Shown here: piece after piece, positions 24,643 through 32,982 of the stretch | How positions within the stretch are numbered: the stretch's first letter is position 1 | How the letters are laid out: every line of letters begins with the position of its first letter | From: Rhodobacter sp. | GTDB lineage: Bacteria > Pseudomonadota > Alphaproteobacteria > Rhodobacterales > Rhodobacteraceae | Assembly: GCA_020250125.1 (NCBI GenBank) | Contig: JADCEL010000043.1 | Location: forward strand, 1-40,486 | Direction: 5' to 3' | DNA length: 40,486 nt | The notes under the pieces: model-generated | What the model was told of the DNA's origin: nothing | Database searches by the model: none | The model's input: the letters and a program-made list of their open reading frames with translations, nothing else | Translations under genes and position numbers: made by a program

Positions 24643-24822
24643 TCAGTTCGCAGAAGCGGCCAGGATCAGAACCAGCAGCAGCAGCGGAACAATGATGCCA
24701 GCAGCCGACGAAGAGGTTTCCTCCACAACGACTACGGGTTCCATCACAGGCTCGGCCATACCACCGGCGAACGCGGTTGAAGCGGCACCCGTCAGGGCAG
24801 CGGCGAGAACAAGTTTCTTCAT
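24643..24822 (-). CDS. 59-residue membrane peptide with signal sequence
   Basis: The ATG at 24822 has a strong ribosome-binding site (GGAGG, 5-base spacing) and the frame ends in TGA at 24643-24645. The product begins MKKLVLAAALTGAASTAFAG, a clear signal peptide, continues with an acidic, Val-rich linker (EPVMEPVVVVEETSSS) and ends in a single hydrophobic segment (IIVPLLLLVLILAASAN). After cleavage it would be a mature peptide of about 40 residues anchored by its C-terminus. I recall similar short proteins beside hemH in Rhodobacteraceae, annotated only as hypothetical. It has its own well-formed promoter and shares a terminator with hemH. No function can be given; an envelope role or a small partner of a membrane enzyme is possible. 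Confidence 0.85.
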   Translation of the reverse strand: MKKLVLAAALTGAASTAFAGGMAEPVMEPVVVVEETSSSAAGIIVPLLLLVLILAASAN

Positions 24823-24876
24823 GTTAACCTCCAGATATTGCGCCCCACCGAATGTTTCAGAGGACGGCGGCGCGCA

Positions 24877-24916
24877 CCCAAGCTGTACCTCGTGACCCTT
24901 TCATAAGCAGCTTGGG
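24877..24916. promoter_or_regulatory. 9-bp perfect inverted repeat across the small-peptide promoter
   Basis: CCCAAGCTG (24877-24885) and CAGCTTGGG (24908-24916) are perfect inverted copies, with centres 31 bp apart (three helical turns). One half lies in the -35/-10 spacer and the other just after the likely transcription start. This is the layout of a two-site operator, or of a leader hairpin if transcribed; only half would be in the RNA, so an operator is more likely. Confidence 0.5.
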
Positions 24917-24929
24917 CCATCGATTGCAA
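24901..24929 (-). promoter_or_regulatory. promoter of the small membrane peptide
   Basis: On the minus strand TTGCAA (24929-24924), a 17-bp spacer and TTATGA (24906-24901) form a good sigma-70-type promoter. The start of transcription would be near 24894, about 72 bases before the ATG. Confidence 0.55.
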
Positions 24930-24970
24930 CGTGACTTCGCTGCGGCTGCGCTTGCTTGTGGCGCGTGTCG

Positions 24971-25573
24971 TCAAATTAGCAACACCTGTGTTCCGACCTG
25001 TGCCAAACCAAACAATTCAAGGATGTGTTCATTGTAAAGGCCAATGCAACCGCTGGACGACCGGCGGCCGATCTTGCGCGTGTCATGGGTGCCATGAATC
25101 CGGTAGGCGGGCCACGAGAGATAAAGCGCACGCACACCAAGCGGATTGTCCGGTGCCCCCCCTTCGACAACAGCTGGCCATTCTGGGTTACGCTTCAACA
25201 TCGATGGCGTTGGCCGCCAGGTCGGGTTTTCGACCTTCTGGATCACTTCCGTCTTGCCCAGCCGCGTCAGGTCATCCGTCAGCGGAACAGATGTGGGATA
25301 AAGCCTGTAGACAGCCTGGTCTTCCGACCAGAAATGCAGGGCGCGCGATTTGGTATCGCACAGGATCGCGCCATTGCGCGTATTGGCAAAGTAATCCTGC
25401 CAGTCCAGCGCGCGAAAGGCCGATACATTGCTTCGGATTGCGCCGCCCAGCGCCGTATCCGCCTCGGGGGCATCCTGCAGCGCCCAGGCGGGCGCGGCCA
25501 GACCGGCCAGAACTGCGGCACCCGCGCCCAGAAAGGCGCGCCGTCCTGCCTGAATGGGGTGGTCTGCGCTCAT
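24971..25573 (-). CDS. L,D-transpeptidase family protein, exported by Tat
   Basis: The 200-residue periplasmic protein has a twin-arginine signal (RRAFLGAGAAVLAG, Arg11-Arg12, cleavage after AWA near 31) and a YkuD domain. The catalytic region is HGTHDTRKIGRRSSSGCIGL with His160 and the nucleophile Cys176. The usual SHGCxR motif is altered: His is replaced by Ser (SSGC) and the conserved Arg two after Cys by Gly178. Such enzymes cross-link peptidoglycan through 3-3 bonds or attach lipoproteins. The altered motif may mean a changed substrate or activity. AAGGAG precedes the ATG at 25573. It is divergent from the CAP-domain gene at 25729. Confidence 0.88.
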   Translation of the reverse strand: MSADHPIQAGRRAFLGAGAAVLAGLAAPAWALQDAPEADTALGGAIRSNVSAFRALDWQDYFANTRNGAILCDTKSRALHFWSEDQAVYRLYPTSVPLTDDLTRLGKTEVIQKVENPTWRPTPSMLKRNPEWPAVVEGGAPDNPLGVRALYLSWPAYRIHGTHDTRKIGRRSSSGCIGLYNEHILELFGLAQVGTQVLLI

Positions 25574-25728
25574 ATGCACAACTCCTTTTCTTGTTCTTGG
25601 CGGCGAAACTACAGTGCGCAGCGCCGGACTGCAAATCAAGGCCACGTCATTGCGTCACGCAGAGTTGGGTTTGAACCTTCCATCCGGTTTCGATAAAGAC
25701 GGTTCTGCTGTTTCCGGGGTAAGCTGAA

Positions 25729-26259
25729 ATGAAATCTCTGTCCGCCGTGCTGCTGTGTGCTTCGCTTGTCCTGTCCGCCTGTGCGGGAACCGGCGTATCG
25801 ACCGGCGGCGGCGGCCCCATGATGGCCGGCGACATCGGCGAGATCCAGTTCACGGCACTTGATTCGGTCAACACCCTGCGTGGTGCCAGGGGTTTGCAGC
25901 CCCTGGAGCTGAACGCCCAGCTTAACGCTGCCGCCGCCACGCATTCACGCGATATGGCGGTTCAGAACCGCCCCTGGCATTTCGGATCGGACGGATCATC
26001 GCCGATCGACCGCGTCCGGCGCGTGGGGTATTCCGGAAAGATGCTGGGAGAGTTGATTTCCGAAACCTACCAGAGCGAACTCGAAACCCTGTCGGACTGG
26101 ATGGAGAATCCCGAAACCCGCCTTGTCATCATGGACCCGCAGGCGACCGAGATGGGATTTTCCTTCTTTCAGGAACCAAGCGGCAAAATCTGGTGGACCA
26201 TGGTCACAGGCACCTCGGCCGCCTATCCGGCGACGGCGATGCCGGCCCCGATCCTGTGA
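25729..26259 (+). CDS. CAP-domain lipoprotein
   Basis: The 176-residue protein has a lipoprotein signal with lipobox LSAC (Cys18). A CAP (cysteine-rich secretory/SCP-like) domain follows, with LDSVNTLRGARGLQPL, a conserved His in THSRDMAVQN and HFGSDGSSPIDRV, and the end KIWWTMVTGT. Bacterial CAP proteins are secreted or membrane-anchored and mostly of unknown function. Neighbouring L,D-transpeptidase genes on both sides suggest an envelope role. The ATG at 25729 gives a correct lipoprotein N-terminus. Its stop is only three bases from that of the convergent gene at 26263. Confidence 0.9.
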   Translation: MKSLSAVLLCASLVLSACAGTGVSTGGGGPMMAGDIGEIQFTALDSVNTLRGARGLQPLELNAQLNAAAATHSRDMAVQNRPWHFGSDGSSPIDRVRRVGYSGKMLGELISETYQSELETLSDWMENPETRLVIMDPQATEMGFSFFQEPSGKIWWTMVTGTSAAYPATAMPAPIL

Positions 26260-26262
26260 CCG

Positions 26263-26754
26263 TCAGGGGAAGATCACGATCGGCGTCCCGGGGCGCACCA
26301 TCGCATAGATATCTTCCATCTCGCGGTTGCGCACCGCGATACAGCCTGCGGTCCAGTCACCACGATTGCCCTTGGTGCCGGTATGGCCGTGAATGAAGAT
26401 ATCACCGCCGGGGGTTTTGCCCTTGGACGAGGCATAGGCGCGATCTGTCTGGTTCGGATAGGATATTCCCAAGGACAGATGATAGCTGCTGCGCGGGTTG
26501 CGATGGGTGATGACATAGGCCCCTTCCGGGGTCTTGCCGTCGCCCTCGAACTTCTTGTGGCCGCGGGGCTGAAACCCCAGCGAAATGTCGTAATCCTTCA
26601 GCACCTCGGCATTGTGCAGAAGGTACATCTTCCGATCAGTCTTGTGTACCTCGACCCGCGTCACCTCGGGGCCGTTGTAGGTCTTGAACTTGGAACCGCA
26701 GGCCGACAGCCCGAAGGCCAGGGCCAAGACCAGAAGAACGCGCAATGCCACCAT
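26263..26754 (-). CDS. L,D-transpeptidase (YkuD) lipoprotein
   Basis: The 163-residue protein has a lipoprotein signal with lipobox LSAC (Cys19) followed by a YkuD domain. It contains GDGKTPEGAYVITHRNP, the catalytic His122 in IHGHTG and Cys138 in DWTAGCIAVRNREM, a common variant of the family motif. It would be anchored in a membrane and act in peptidoglycan cross-linking or modification. ATG at 26754 follows AGGA with 5-base spacing; an earlier in-frame ATG would put a charged stretch before the signal. It is convergent with the CAP gene. Confidence 0.92.
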   Translation of the reverse strand: MVALRVLLVLALAFGLSACGSKFKTYNGPEVTRVEVHKTDRKMYLLHNAEVLKDYDISLGFQPRGHKKFEGDGKTPEGAYVITHRNPRSSYHLSLGISYPNQTDRAYASSKGKTPGGDIFIHGHTGTKGNRGDWTAGCIAVRNREMEDIYAMVRPGTPIVIFP

Positions 26755-26853
26755 GTTTCCTGTTTTCTGCCCGCTTCGTTTTTTCCGGAATCGATACATC
26801 ACGCGGCCCGCTGCGCAAAGACGCGTCGACTCACGCTTTCGTGAGCAGGGCGG

Positions 26854-28083
26854 TCAGCGGCGGCGCAGGCTGAACCTGGCCACAAGTTCGACATGCGCGG
26901 CCCAGCGGAACTGGTCCACGACCTGCACCCAGTCCAGCCCATAGCCCGCCTCTTTCAGGACGCGCGCGTCGCGTGCAAAGGTGACAGGGTTGCAGGACAG
27001 GAACGCAATCACCGGAACGCGCGACCGGGCCAGCGTTGCCGCCTGTGCTTCGGCCCCGGCGCGCGGCGGGTCGATGACCACGGCATCAAAGCCCTTGAAC
27101 TCGTCAGGTTCCAGCGGACGCCGGAACAGGTCGCGGGTTTCTGTTGTCACGCGATGCAGCCCTTGCGCCTGACGCCAGCCCCGGTCCAGGGCCGCAAGCA
27201 TCGCCGCATTGCTTTCCACCGCGTGAACCTCGGCAAGGTCGGCAAGCGGCAGGCTGAAGGTGCCGCAACCGGCGAAAAGGTCCGCCACGCGGCGCGCGGG
27301 GCCGATGGCCTCTGTCACCGCAGCCAGCAGGGTGGCCTCACCCTCGGCCGTGGCCTGCAGAAAGGCGCCGGGTGGCGGCGCGACAAGCGCCTTGCCAAAG
27401 CGCTGGACGGGCATCCTGCGCAGCGCGACCGGCTCGGCATCCCAGGTCAGCCGGGCGATGTCGAAGGTTTCCGCCACGCGCGCCAGCGCCAGGCGCAAAC
27501 CGGCGTCCGGCGGCTTGCCGCCCGTGACCGCAATATCGGGGCCGCCCAGGCTGTGCGTGACGGTCAGCGACAGTTCGGCACTGCGCGACCCGCCGGTGAC
27601 AACCAGCGCCTCCAGCGCCGGAAAGGCAGCCAGAAGGGCCGGATGCAGCAACTGACAGCCCGGAATGGCCACCAGGGTATCCGACGCCCGCGCGTGAAAC
27701 CCGATCAGCGCGCCCCCCCTGGTGCGGCGCGCGGCCAGGCTTGCCCGCCGGCGCGAACGGGGGGGCGATGTGGCGACGGGGCGAAGCGGCGCATCCAGCC
27801 CCTGACCGGCCAGGGCCCCCTTGACGATGCCCTGTTTCCAGTCGGCCACCAACGGGTCCGACGCATGCTGCATCAGACAGCCGCCGCAGGTGCGGGCATG
27901 GCGGCAAGGCGGGCGGATGCGCTGTGCCGAAGGTGTCAGGATCCGGATGTTCACCAGCCGGTCGCCCGCCGGATCACCTTCGACAACCTCACCGGGAAGC
28001 ACCTGCGGCACAAGAACCTGACCATCCGGTCCCTGCGCAATGCCGTCGCCGCGGTGGCCAAGCCGGTCAATGGTCAGGATCAC
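26854..28083 (-). CDS. 23S rRNA/tRNA uracil-C5 methyltransferase (RlmD/TrmA family)
   Basis: The 409-residue enzyme methylates a uridine of RNA at C5. An N-terminal TRAM-like part (GHRGDGIAQ) is followed by the iron-sulfur Cys set Cys60, Cys66, Cys69 (C-x5-C-x2-C) and a later Cys near 142. The SAM domain has DLFAGCGTFSLPLA, and the catalytic nucleophile is Cys364 in LSCNPVTFARD. This matches RlmD-like enzymes (m5U1939 or equivalents), but the target site cannot be told from sequence. The start is GTG at 28083, overlapping the upstream ABC gene's stop by 4 bases (GTGA), with AGGGAAG before it. It ends the long run that starts with hslO. Confidence 0.92.
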   Translation of the reverse strand: MILTIDRLGHRGDGIAQGPDGQVLVPQVLPGEVVEGDPAGDRLVNIRILTPSAQRIRPPCRHARTCGGCLMQHASDPLVADWKQGIVKGALAGQGLDAPLRPVATSPPRSRRRASLAARRTRGGALIGFHARASDTLVAIPGCQLLHPALLAAFPALEALVVTGGSRSAELSLTVTHSLGGPDIAVTGGKPPDAGLRLALARVAETFDIARLTWDAEPVALRRMPVQRFGKALVAPPPGAFLQATAEGEATLLAAVTEAIGPARRVADLFAGCGTFSLPLADLAEVHAVESNAAMLAALDRGWRQAQGLHRVTTETRDLFRRPLEPDEFKGFDAVVIDPPRAGAEAQAATLARSRVPVIAFLSCNPVTFARDARVLKEAGYGLDWVQVVDQFRWAAHVELVARFSLRRR

Positions 28084-29930
28084 TCGGCTGCTTCCCTGTC
28101 GTCCACACCGATGAAGCCGCCGGACTGGCGGCTCCAGTAGCGGGCATAAAGACCGCCGCTTGCCAGCAGGTCGCCGTGCGTGCCTTCTTCAACGATGCGC
28201 CCATCGTCCATGACGATGATGCGGTCCATCGCAGAGATGGTGGACAGGCGATGGGCAATGGCAAGCACCGTCTTGCCTTGCATCACGCGGCCCAGCGCCT
28301 GCTGGATGCTGGCCTCGACTTCGGAATCGAGGGCACTTGTCGCTTCATCCAGCACCAGGATCGGCGCATCCTTCAGAAAGGCGCGGGCCAGGGCGATGCG
28401 CTGGCGCTGACCGCCCGACAGCTTGACGCCACGTTCGCCAAGATAGGCGTCATACCCCTTGCGCCCATTGTGATCGACCATTTGCAGAATGAAATCATGC
28501 GCCTCGGCGGCCTTTGCCGCCGCAATCAGCTCTGCCTCCGTCGCGTCGGGGCGTCCGTACAGGATGTTGTCGCGGGCAGAGCGGTTGAACATCGCGGTTT
28601 CCTGCGTGACCATGCCGATCTGCCGCCGCAGGCTTTCCTGCGTGATGTGGCGCACATCCTGACCTTCGACCAGAATGCGGCCCGTTTCGGTATCATAAAG
28701 CCGCAAAAGCAGCGACACGAGCGATGATTTGCCGGCACCTGATGCCCCGACGATGCCGATCTTCTCGCCCGCCGCAATCGACAGCGTGATATCCCGGACC
28801 CCGCCGCGCCGACGGCCATAGGCGAAAGACGCATTCTCGAAGTCGATGCGCCCGGTGATGCGCGGCAATTGCACGGGATCGGGCGCATCCGCCAGCGTAT
28901 GGGGCACCGCCAGGGTGCGCATGCCGTCTTCAACCTCGCCCACGCTGGTATAGATGGAAATCAGGGTGAAACTGACCCAGCCGGTCATCTGCGCGATCCG
29001 CATCGCAATCGCGCCCGCCGCCGCAATATCGCCGACGCTGGCGCGCCCCTGCTGCCATAACAGCAGCGCCCCCCCGATCAGCAGCACCGGTAGAACCCCG
29101 GCCAGCGTCATCAGCGCATAACGGAACCATGTGGAAATGACGCCGAATTCCAGCGAGCGGTCGCGAAAGACATCCATCGCCTTCAGCGCCACGCGGTCTT
29201 CGAACGCGGCATGGGCGAACAGCTTGACGGTTTTGATGTTGGTGATCGTATCCACGACCTGCCCCGACACCATGGCGCGCGACGCCGCCCGGGCCGCCGA
29301 GTTTTCGCGCACCCGGGGCAGGAAATAAAGGATCAGCCCGACATAGGCAACCAGCCAGACCGCAAGCGCGCCCGCAATCCGGATATCGATGACCAGCAGA
29401 TAGATCACCGACCCGATGATCGACGCCAGCGCAAAGGCCACCGTGTTGATCATTTCCGTCACCACATCGGTCACGGCGCGGGCAGCCTGCATCTGTTTCT
29501 GCGCGATGCGCCCGGCAAAATCATTGTCAAAGAAGGTGACGGCCTGTCCCAGGGTCCAGCGGTGCAGGCGGCTCAGGACCAGGGGCATCACATTCGGACC
29601 GACAATGATCGAATTCGACGCAGCCGAAATGCCAAAGGACAGGGGGCGAAGCACCAGATAGAAGACAAGAAAGGCCAGAAGCAGGCTGAAATGATCGGCA
29701 AAGAAGCGGGTCGGCCCGCTGTCTGCCGCCGCATCGACAACCCGGCCCAGGATCAGCGCCGACACCACTTCGGTCGCACCGGCGATGGACGAGATGGCGG
29801 CGGCAACGAAAAGCATCGGCCAGGCCCCGGACAGGCACCAGCGGAAAAAGGCGGACAGCCGTTGCGGCGGGGCACCTTCGGCCGGTTCGAAAGGGCGGAT
29901 CAATGCGCCCAGCCGCATCAGCGCACTCAT
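28080..29930 (-). CDS. type I ABC exporter half-transporter, 616 aa
   Basis: The fused protein has an N-terminal six-helix ABC exporter membrane domain (about 30-340) and a C-terminal ATPase. The ATPase has Walker A GASGAGKSS (near 393-401), LSGGQRQRIALARA (near 502-515), Walker B ILVLDEATSALD and the switch His in AIAHRLSTI. It overlaps the next-upstream ABC gene by 4 bases (ATGA) and the RNA methyltransferase gene by 4 bases. Two similar half-transporters encoded in tandem usually form a heterodimer. Substrates of such pairs range from drugs and lipids to peptides, and nothing here identifies one. Walker and signature residues are all intact in both halves, so both sites may hydrolyse ATP. 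Confidence 0.93.
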   Translation of the reverse strand: MSALMRLGALIRPFEPAEGAPPQRLSAFFRWCLSGAWPMLFVAAAISSIAGATEVVSALILGRVVDAAADSGPTRFFADHFSLLLAFLVFYLVLRPLSFGISAASNSIIVGPNVMPLVLSRLHRWTLGQAVTFFDNDFAGRIAQKQMQAARAVTDVVTEMINTVAFALASIIGSVIYLLVIDIRIAGALAVWLVAYVGLILYFLPRVRENSAARAASRAMVSGQVVDTITNIKTVKLFAHAAFEDRVALKAMDVFRDRSLEFGVISTWFRYALMTLAGVLPVLLIGGALLLWQQGRASVGDIAAAGAIAMRIAQMTGWVSFTLISIYTSVGEVEDGMRTLAVPHTLADAPDPVQLPRITGRIDFENASFAYGRRRGGVRDITLSIAAGEKIGIVGASGAGKSSLVSLLLRLYDTETGRILVEGQDVRHITQESLRRQIGMVTQETAMFNRSARDNILYGRPDATEAELIAAAKAAEAHDFILQMVDHNGRKGYDAYLGERGVKLSGGQRQRIALARAFLKDAPILVLDEATSALDSEVEASIQQALGRVMQGKTVLAIAHRLSTISAMDRIIVMDDGRIVEEGTHGDLLASGGLYARYWSRQSGGFIGVDDREAAE

Positions 29931-31771
29931 TCTGCGGCGTCCTCAATGCCGATGAACCCGCCCGACTGGCGCGCCCAGAACCGGGCGTAAAGCCCGCCCC
30001 ACGCCAGAAGTTCCGCGTGGCTTCCCTGTTCTTCGATCCGGCCGTCTTCCAGAACGATGATCCGGTCCATCGCCGCAATGGTGGACAGGCGGTGGGCAAT
30101 GGCGATCACGGTCTTGCCCTTCATCACGCCATACAGCGTATCCTGAATGGCGGCCTCAACCTCGCTGTCCAAGGCACTGGTCGCCTCGTCCAGGATCAGG
30201 ATCGGCGCGTCCTTCAGGATGACGCGGGCCAGCGCCACGCGCTGCCGCTGCCCGCCCGACAGCTTGACGCCGCGTTCGCCGACATGGGCGTCATAGCCCT
30301 GCCGCCCTTCCGGGTCTTCCAGCGTCAGGATGAACTCATGCGCCTCGGCGCGCCGCGCCGCCGCGATCATCTCGGCCTCCGAGGCTTCGGGGCGACCGTA
30401 TAGGATGTTGTCGCGCACCGACCGGTGCAGAAGCGACGAATCCTGCTGGACCATGCCGATCTGGCGGCGCAGGCTTTCCTGGGTGACCCCGGCAATATCC
30501 TGACCATCGATCAGGATTTGCCCGCTTTCGGTATCGTAAAAGCGCAGCATCAGCTTGACCAGCGTCGACTTGCCCGCGCCCGATCGGCCGATCAGCCCGA
30601 TTTTTTCGCCGGGCGCAATGACAAGGCTGACATCCTGAAGCCCGCCAAAGCCGCGCCCGTAATGGTGCGCGACGTTGCGCAACTCGATCCGCCCCGCACC
30701 GAAGGCCAGCGCAGGGGCATCCGGGCGATCCACCAGGGCAATGGGCTGTGCGATGGTTTCCATCCCTTCGGCCACAACACCCAGCGCCTGCACCAGTGAG
30801 GTGGTTGCCCACATGATCCAGTAGGTCATGCTGTTCAGCCGCAGCACCAGCGCGCAGGTTGCCGCAACCGTCCCGACCGAGGCCTGCCCGTTGTACCAAA
30901 GGACAATCGCCCAGCCGGTGACAGAAACGATCAGCGCCGCGTTCAGAAGCGACAGCGCCAGATCCATCTTCGTCACAATCCGCATTTCGGACATGAAAGT
31001 GGACCGCGCATGTTCGATCGCCTCTTTGGCGTAGGCGACCTCTTTGTCGTGATGGGCGAAAAGCTTGACCGAATGAATGTTGGCATAGGCATCGACAACG
31101 CGGCCCGTCACCGCCGAGCGTGCATCCGATGACGCCTTGGATGCCGGGCCGGCCCGCCGCAGGGTCCAGCGCACAAGGGCCGCATACAGCGCAAACCAGA
31201 CCAGCAGCGGCAGCATCAGGCGCGCGTCCGCCTCGGCCAGCATGATGGCCGCGCCAATGAAGGTGACGACGGCAAAGGCCACGGCATCAAAGGTCTGGAA
31301 CACCGCGTCACCGGCGGCGGGCGGCGTTTGCATGATACGGTTGGCGATGCGTCCGGCAAAATCGCCTTCAAACCAGCCGACCGGCTGGCGCAGCACATGG
31401 CGGTGCGCCCGCCAGCGGATCATCGTGCCAAAGTTCGGCAGAATGGTGTTGTGCAGCAGCGCCACATCGATCACCGCAACGGCCGGCCGCAGCACCAGCA
31501 CCGCCAGCGCGACAAGGATGATCTCAGTGCCGTGGGCCGCCCAGACATCTGCGGGCGCATCCTGCCCCAGCAGATCGACCAGGCGGCCCACATACCAGAT
31601 CAGGGCAACGTCGCTGGCGGCGACGATGACGGACAGCATCCCCGTCACGGCAAAGACCGCCCGGAAGGGGCGGCAGAACTGGGCAAGGAACGGCCAAAGC
31701 CGCCGGGGCGGCGTGTCGGCCTCCTCGTAGTCGAGGTAGGGATCGACGAGGCCCTCGAAAAAACGGAACAA
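29927..31771 (-). CDS. type I ABC exporter half-transporter, 614 aa
   Basis: This is the partner of the next gene, with the same order of domains: membrane region about 35-330, Walker A GRSGAGKST (near 391-399), LSGGQRQRVALARV, Walker B ILILDEATSALD and the His of AIAHRLSTI. The mature N-terminus reads FRFFEGLVDPYLDYEEADTP. I chose TTG at 31771 as start, with GAGAGG nine bases upstream, because it gives a length close to its partner and the usual start of this family. The frame is open further up, into the cca gene, but this is implausible. It begins 69 bp after the cca stop and couples to the second half through ATGA. Confidence 0.9.
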   Translation of the reverse strand: MFRFFEGLVDPYLDYEEADTPPRRLWPFLAQFCRPFRAVFAVTGMLSVIVAASDVALIWYVGRLVDLLGQDAPADVWAAHGTEIILVALAVLVLRPAVAVIDVALLHNTILPNFGTMIRWRAHRHVLRQPVGWFEGDFAGRIANRIMQTPPAAGDAVFQTFDAVAFAVVTFIGAAIMLAEADARLMLPLLVWFALYAALVRWTLRRAGPASKASSDARSAVTGRVVDAYANIHSVKLFAHHDKEVAYAKEAIEHARSTFMSEMRIVTKMDLALSLLNAALIVSVTGWAIVLWYNGQASVGTVAATCALVLRLNSMTYWIMWATTSLVQALGVVAEGMETIAQPIALVDRPDAPALAFGAGRIELRNVAHHYGRGFGGLQDVSLVIAPGEKIGLIGRSGAGKSTLVKLMLRFYDTESGQILIDGQDIAGVTQESLRRQIGMVQQDSSLLHRSVRDNILYGRPEASEAEMIAAARRAEAHEFILTLEDPEGRQGYDAHVGERGVKLSGGQRQRVALARVILKDAPILILDEATSALDSEVEAAIQDTLYGVMKGKTVIAIAHRLSTIAAMDRIIVLEDGRIEEQGSHAELLAWGGLYARFWARQSGGFIGIEDAAE

Positions 31772-31839
31772 AGGGGGAAGCCTCTCAGCGGTGCCTGGCG
31801 GGTATAGCGCCAATCCGCAGAAATGAAAACTGCCGGAGA

Positions 31840-32982
31840 TCAGCGCAGCAGGTCTTCGCGGCGCAGCCGGAAGCCGGATGCGATCCAGCGCGCCTCCAGC
31901 GCGGCAAGCTGTTCGCCCAGCGCCGCGCCGGACAGCTGCGGCATCAGATCTGCGGCGCTGACCGGAAACCGCGCTGCGGCCCCTTGGGCAATGTCCTTGT
32001 CCCAACCGGGTGCAGGCGGTGTTTCCAGCACGGCGGCCCGCGCAAGAACCACATTTGCAGCCATGTCCGGCCCGTACCGGTAGCCAAGGGTTGCGGGCGG
32101 ATCGTTCGAAGAAAGGCCGGCGCGCAGACTGTTCAGGGCTTTTGACTCGGCCCGGCTGAGGCGCAGGCGTTCCGCCGCATCCTTTCCGCCCAGCACCGCA
32201 AGACGCCGCAGCCAGTCGGGTCTGCGGCCCGCCTCCAGATGCACGAGAACCGGCAGCGCCCGGGCATCAGCGCCCGGCAGCACATGCCGCAGAATCCCTG
32301 CCTGCGCCATGGCCGCAACCGCCGGGGCCGGATCGCGCGCCGACAGCAGCTTTCGGGTTTCCGCACCCACCCTTTCGCGCGACAGCCTGTCCAGCCCTGC
32401 GGAATGGGCGGAACAGGCCGCCAGCGCTTCGGCGTCAAGCCCCGCTTGCGGATCGCCGTACCAGGCGTGAAAGCGGAAAAAGCGCAGGATGCGAAGATAA
32501 TCTTCGGTGATGCGCGCCCCGGCATCGCCGACAAAACGCAGGCGGCGCGCCACCAGATCGGGCAGTGCGTTCAGCGGATCGATGACCGTGCCATCCGGGG
32601 TCGCGTACAGCGCATTCATGGTGAAGTCCCGCCGCGCCGCATCCTCCTCCACACGGGAGGAAAAGGCGACCGTCGCATGACGGCCATGGGTTTCGACATC
32701 CTGCCGGAAGGTCGTGACCTCATGGGGAATGCCGTCGGCAACAACCGTGACCGTGCCATGCGCGATACCTGTGGGAACAGCCTTGAAACCGGCGGCTTCG
32801 GCATGCCGCAGGACGGTTACCGGTTCGGCATCCGTTGCAATATCGACATCCGCCACCGCTTCGCCCAGAAGCGCATTTCGCACGCAGCCACCCACCAGCA
32901 GGGCCTGATACCCCGCGTCCGTCAGCAGGGCGCAGACGGCCTGTGTCTGTGGCCGCGTCAGCCAGTCGCCCGTCACCCGCAT
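31840..32982 (-). CDS. cca: CCA tRNA nucleotidyltransferase / poly(A) polymerase family
   Basis: The 380-residue class II nucleotidyltransferase adds or repairs the CCA end of tRNAs. The head has GGCVRNALLG (31-40) and the metal-binding DVD (45-47), followed by RRDFTMNAL and the RNA-binding segment TEDYLRILRFFRFHAWYG, all typical of bacterial cca/pcnB proteins. The length and the missing HD domain fit the short alphaproteobacterial form. The ATG at 32982 lies inside the end of the nudix gene (10-base overlap), with only a weak ribosome-binding site, so coupled translation is likely. The upstream extension of the frame lies within the nudix gene. Confidence 0.93.
   Translation of the reverse strand: MRVTGDWLTRPQTQAVCALLTDAGYQALLVGGCVRNALLGEAVADVDIATDAEPVTVLRHAEAAGFKAVPTGIAHGTVTVVADGIPHEVTTFRQDVETHGRHATVAFSSRVEEDAARRDFTMNALYATPDGTVIDPLNALPDLVARRLRFVGDAGARITEDYLRILRFFRFHAWYGDPQAGLDAEALAACSAHSAGLDRLSRERVGAETRKLLSARDPAPAVAAMAQAGILRHVLPGADARALPVLVHLEAGRRPDWLRRLAVLGGKDAAERLRLSRAESKALNSLRAGLSSNDPPATLGYRYGPDMAANVVLARAAVLETPPAPGWDKDIAQGAAARFPVSAADLMPQLSGAALGEQLAALEARWIASGFRLRREDLLR

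Noticed and set aside
26893..28140. 415-codon plus-strand frame opposite the RNA methyltransferase gene
   Set aside because: The minus-strand gene has the iron-sulfur and catalytic Cys motifs; the plus frame has none and runs into the ABC gene.
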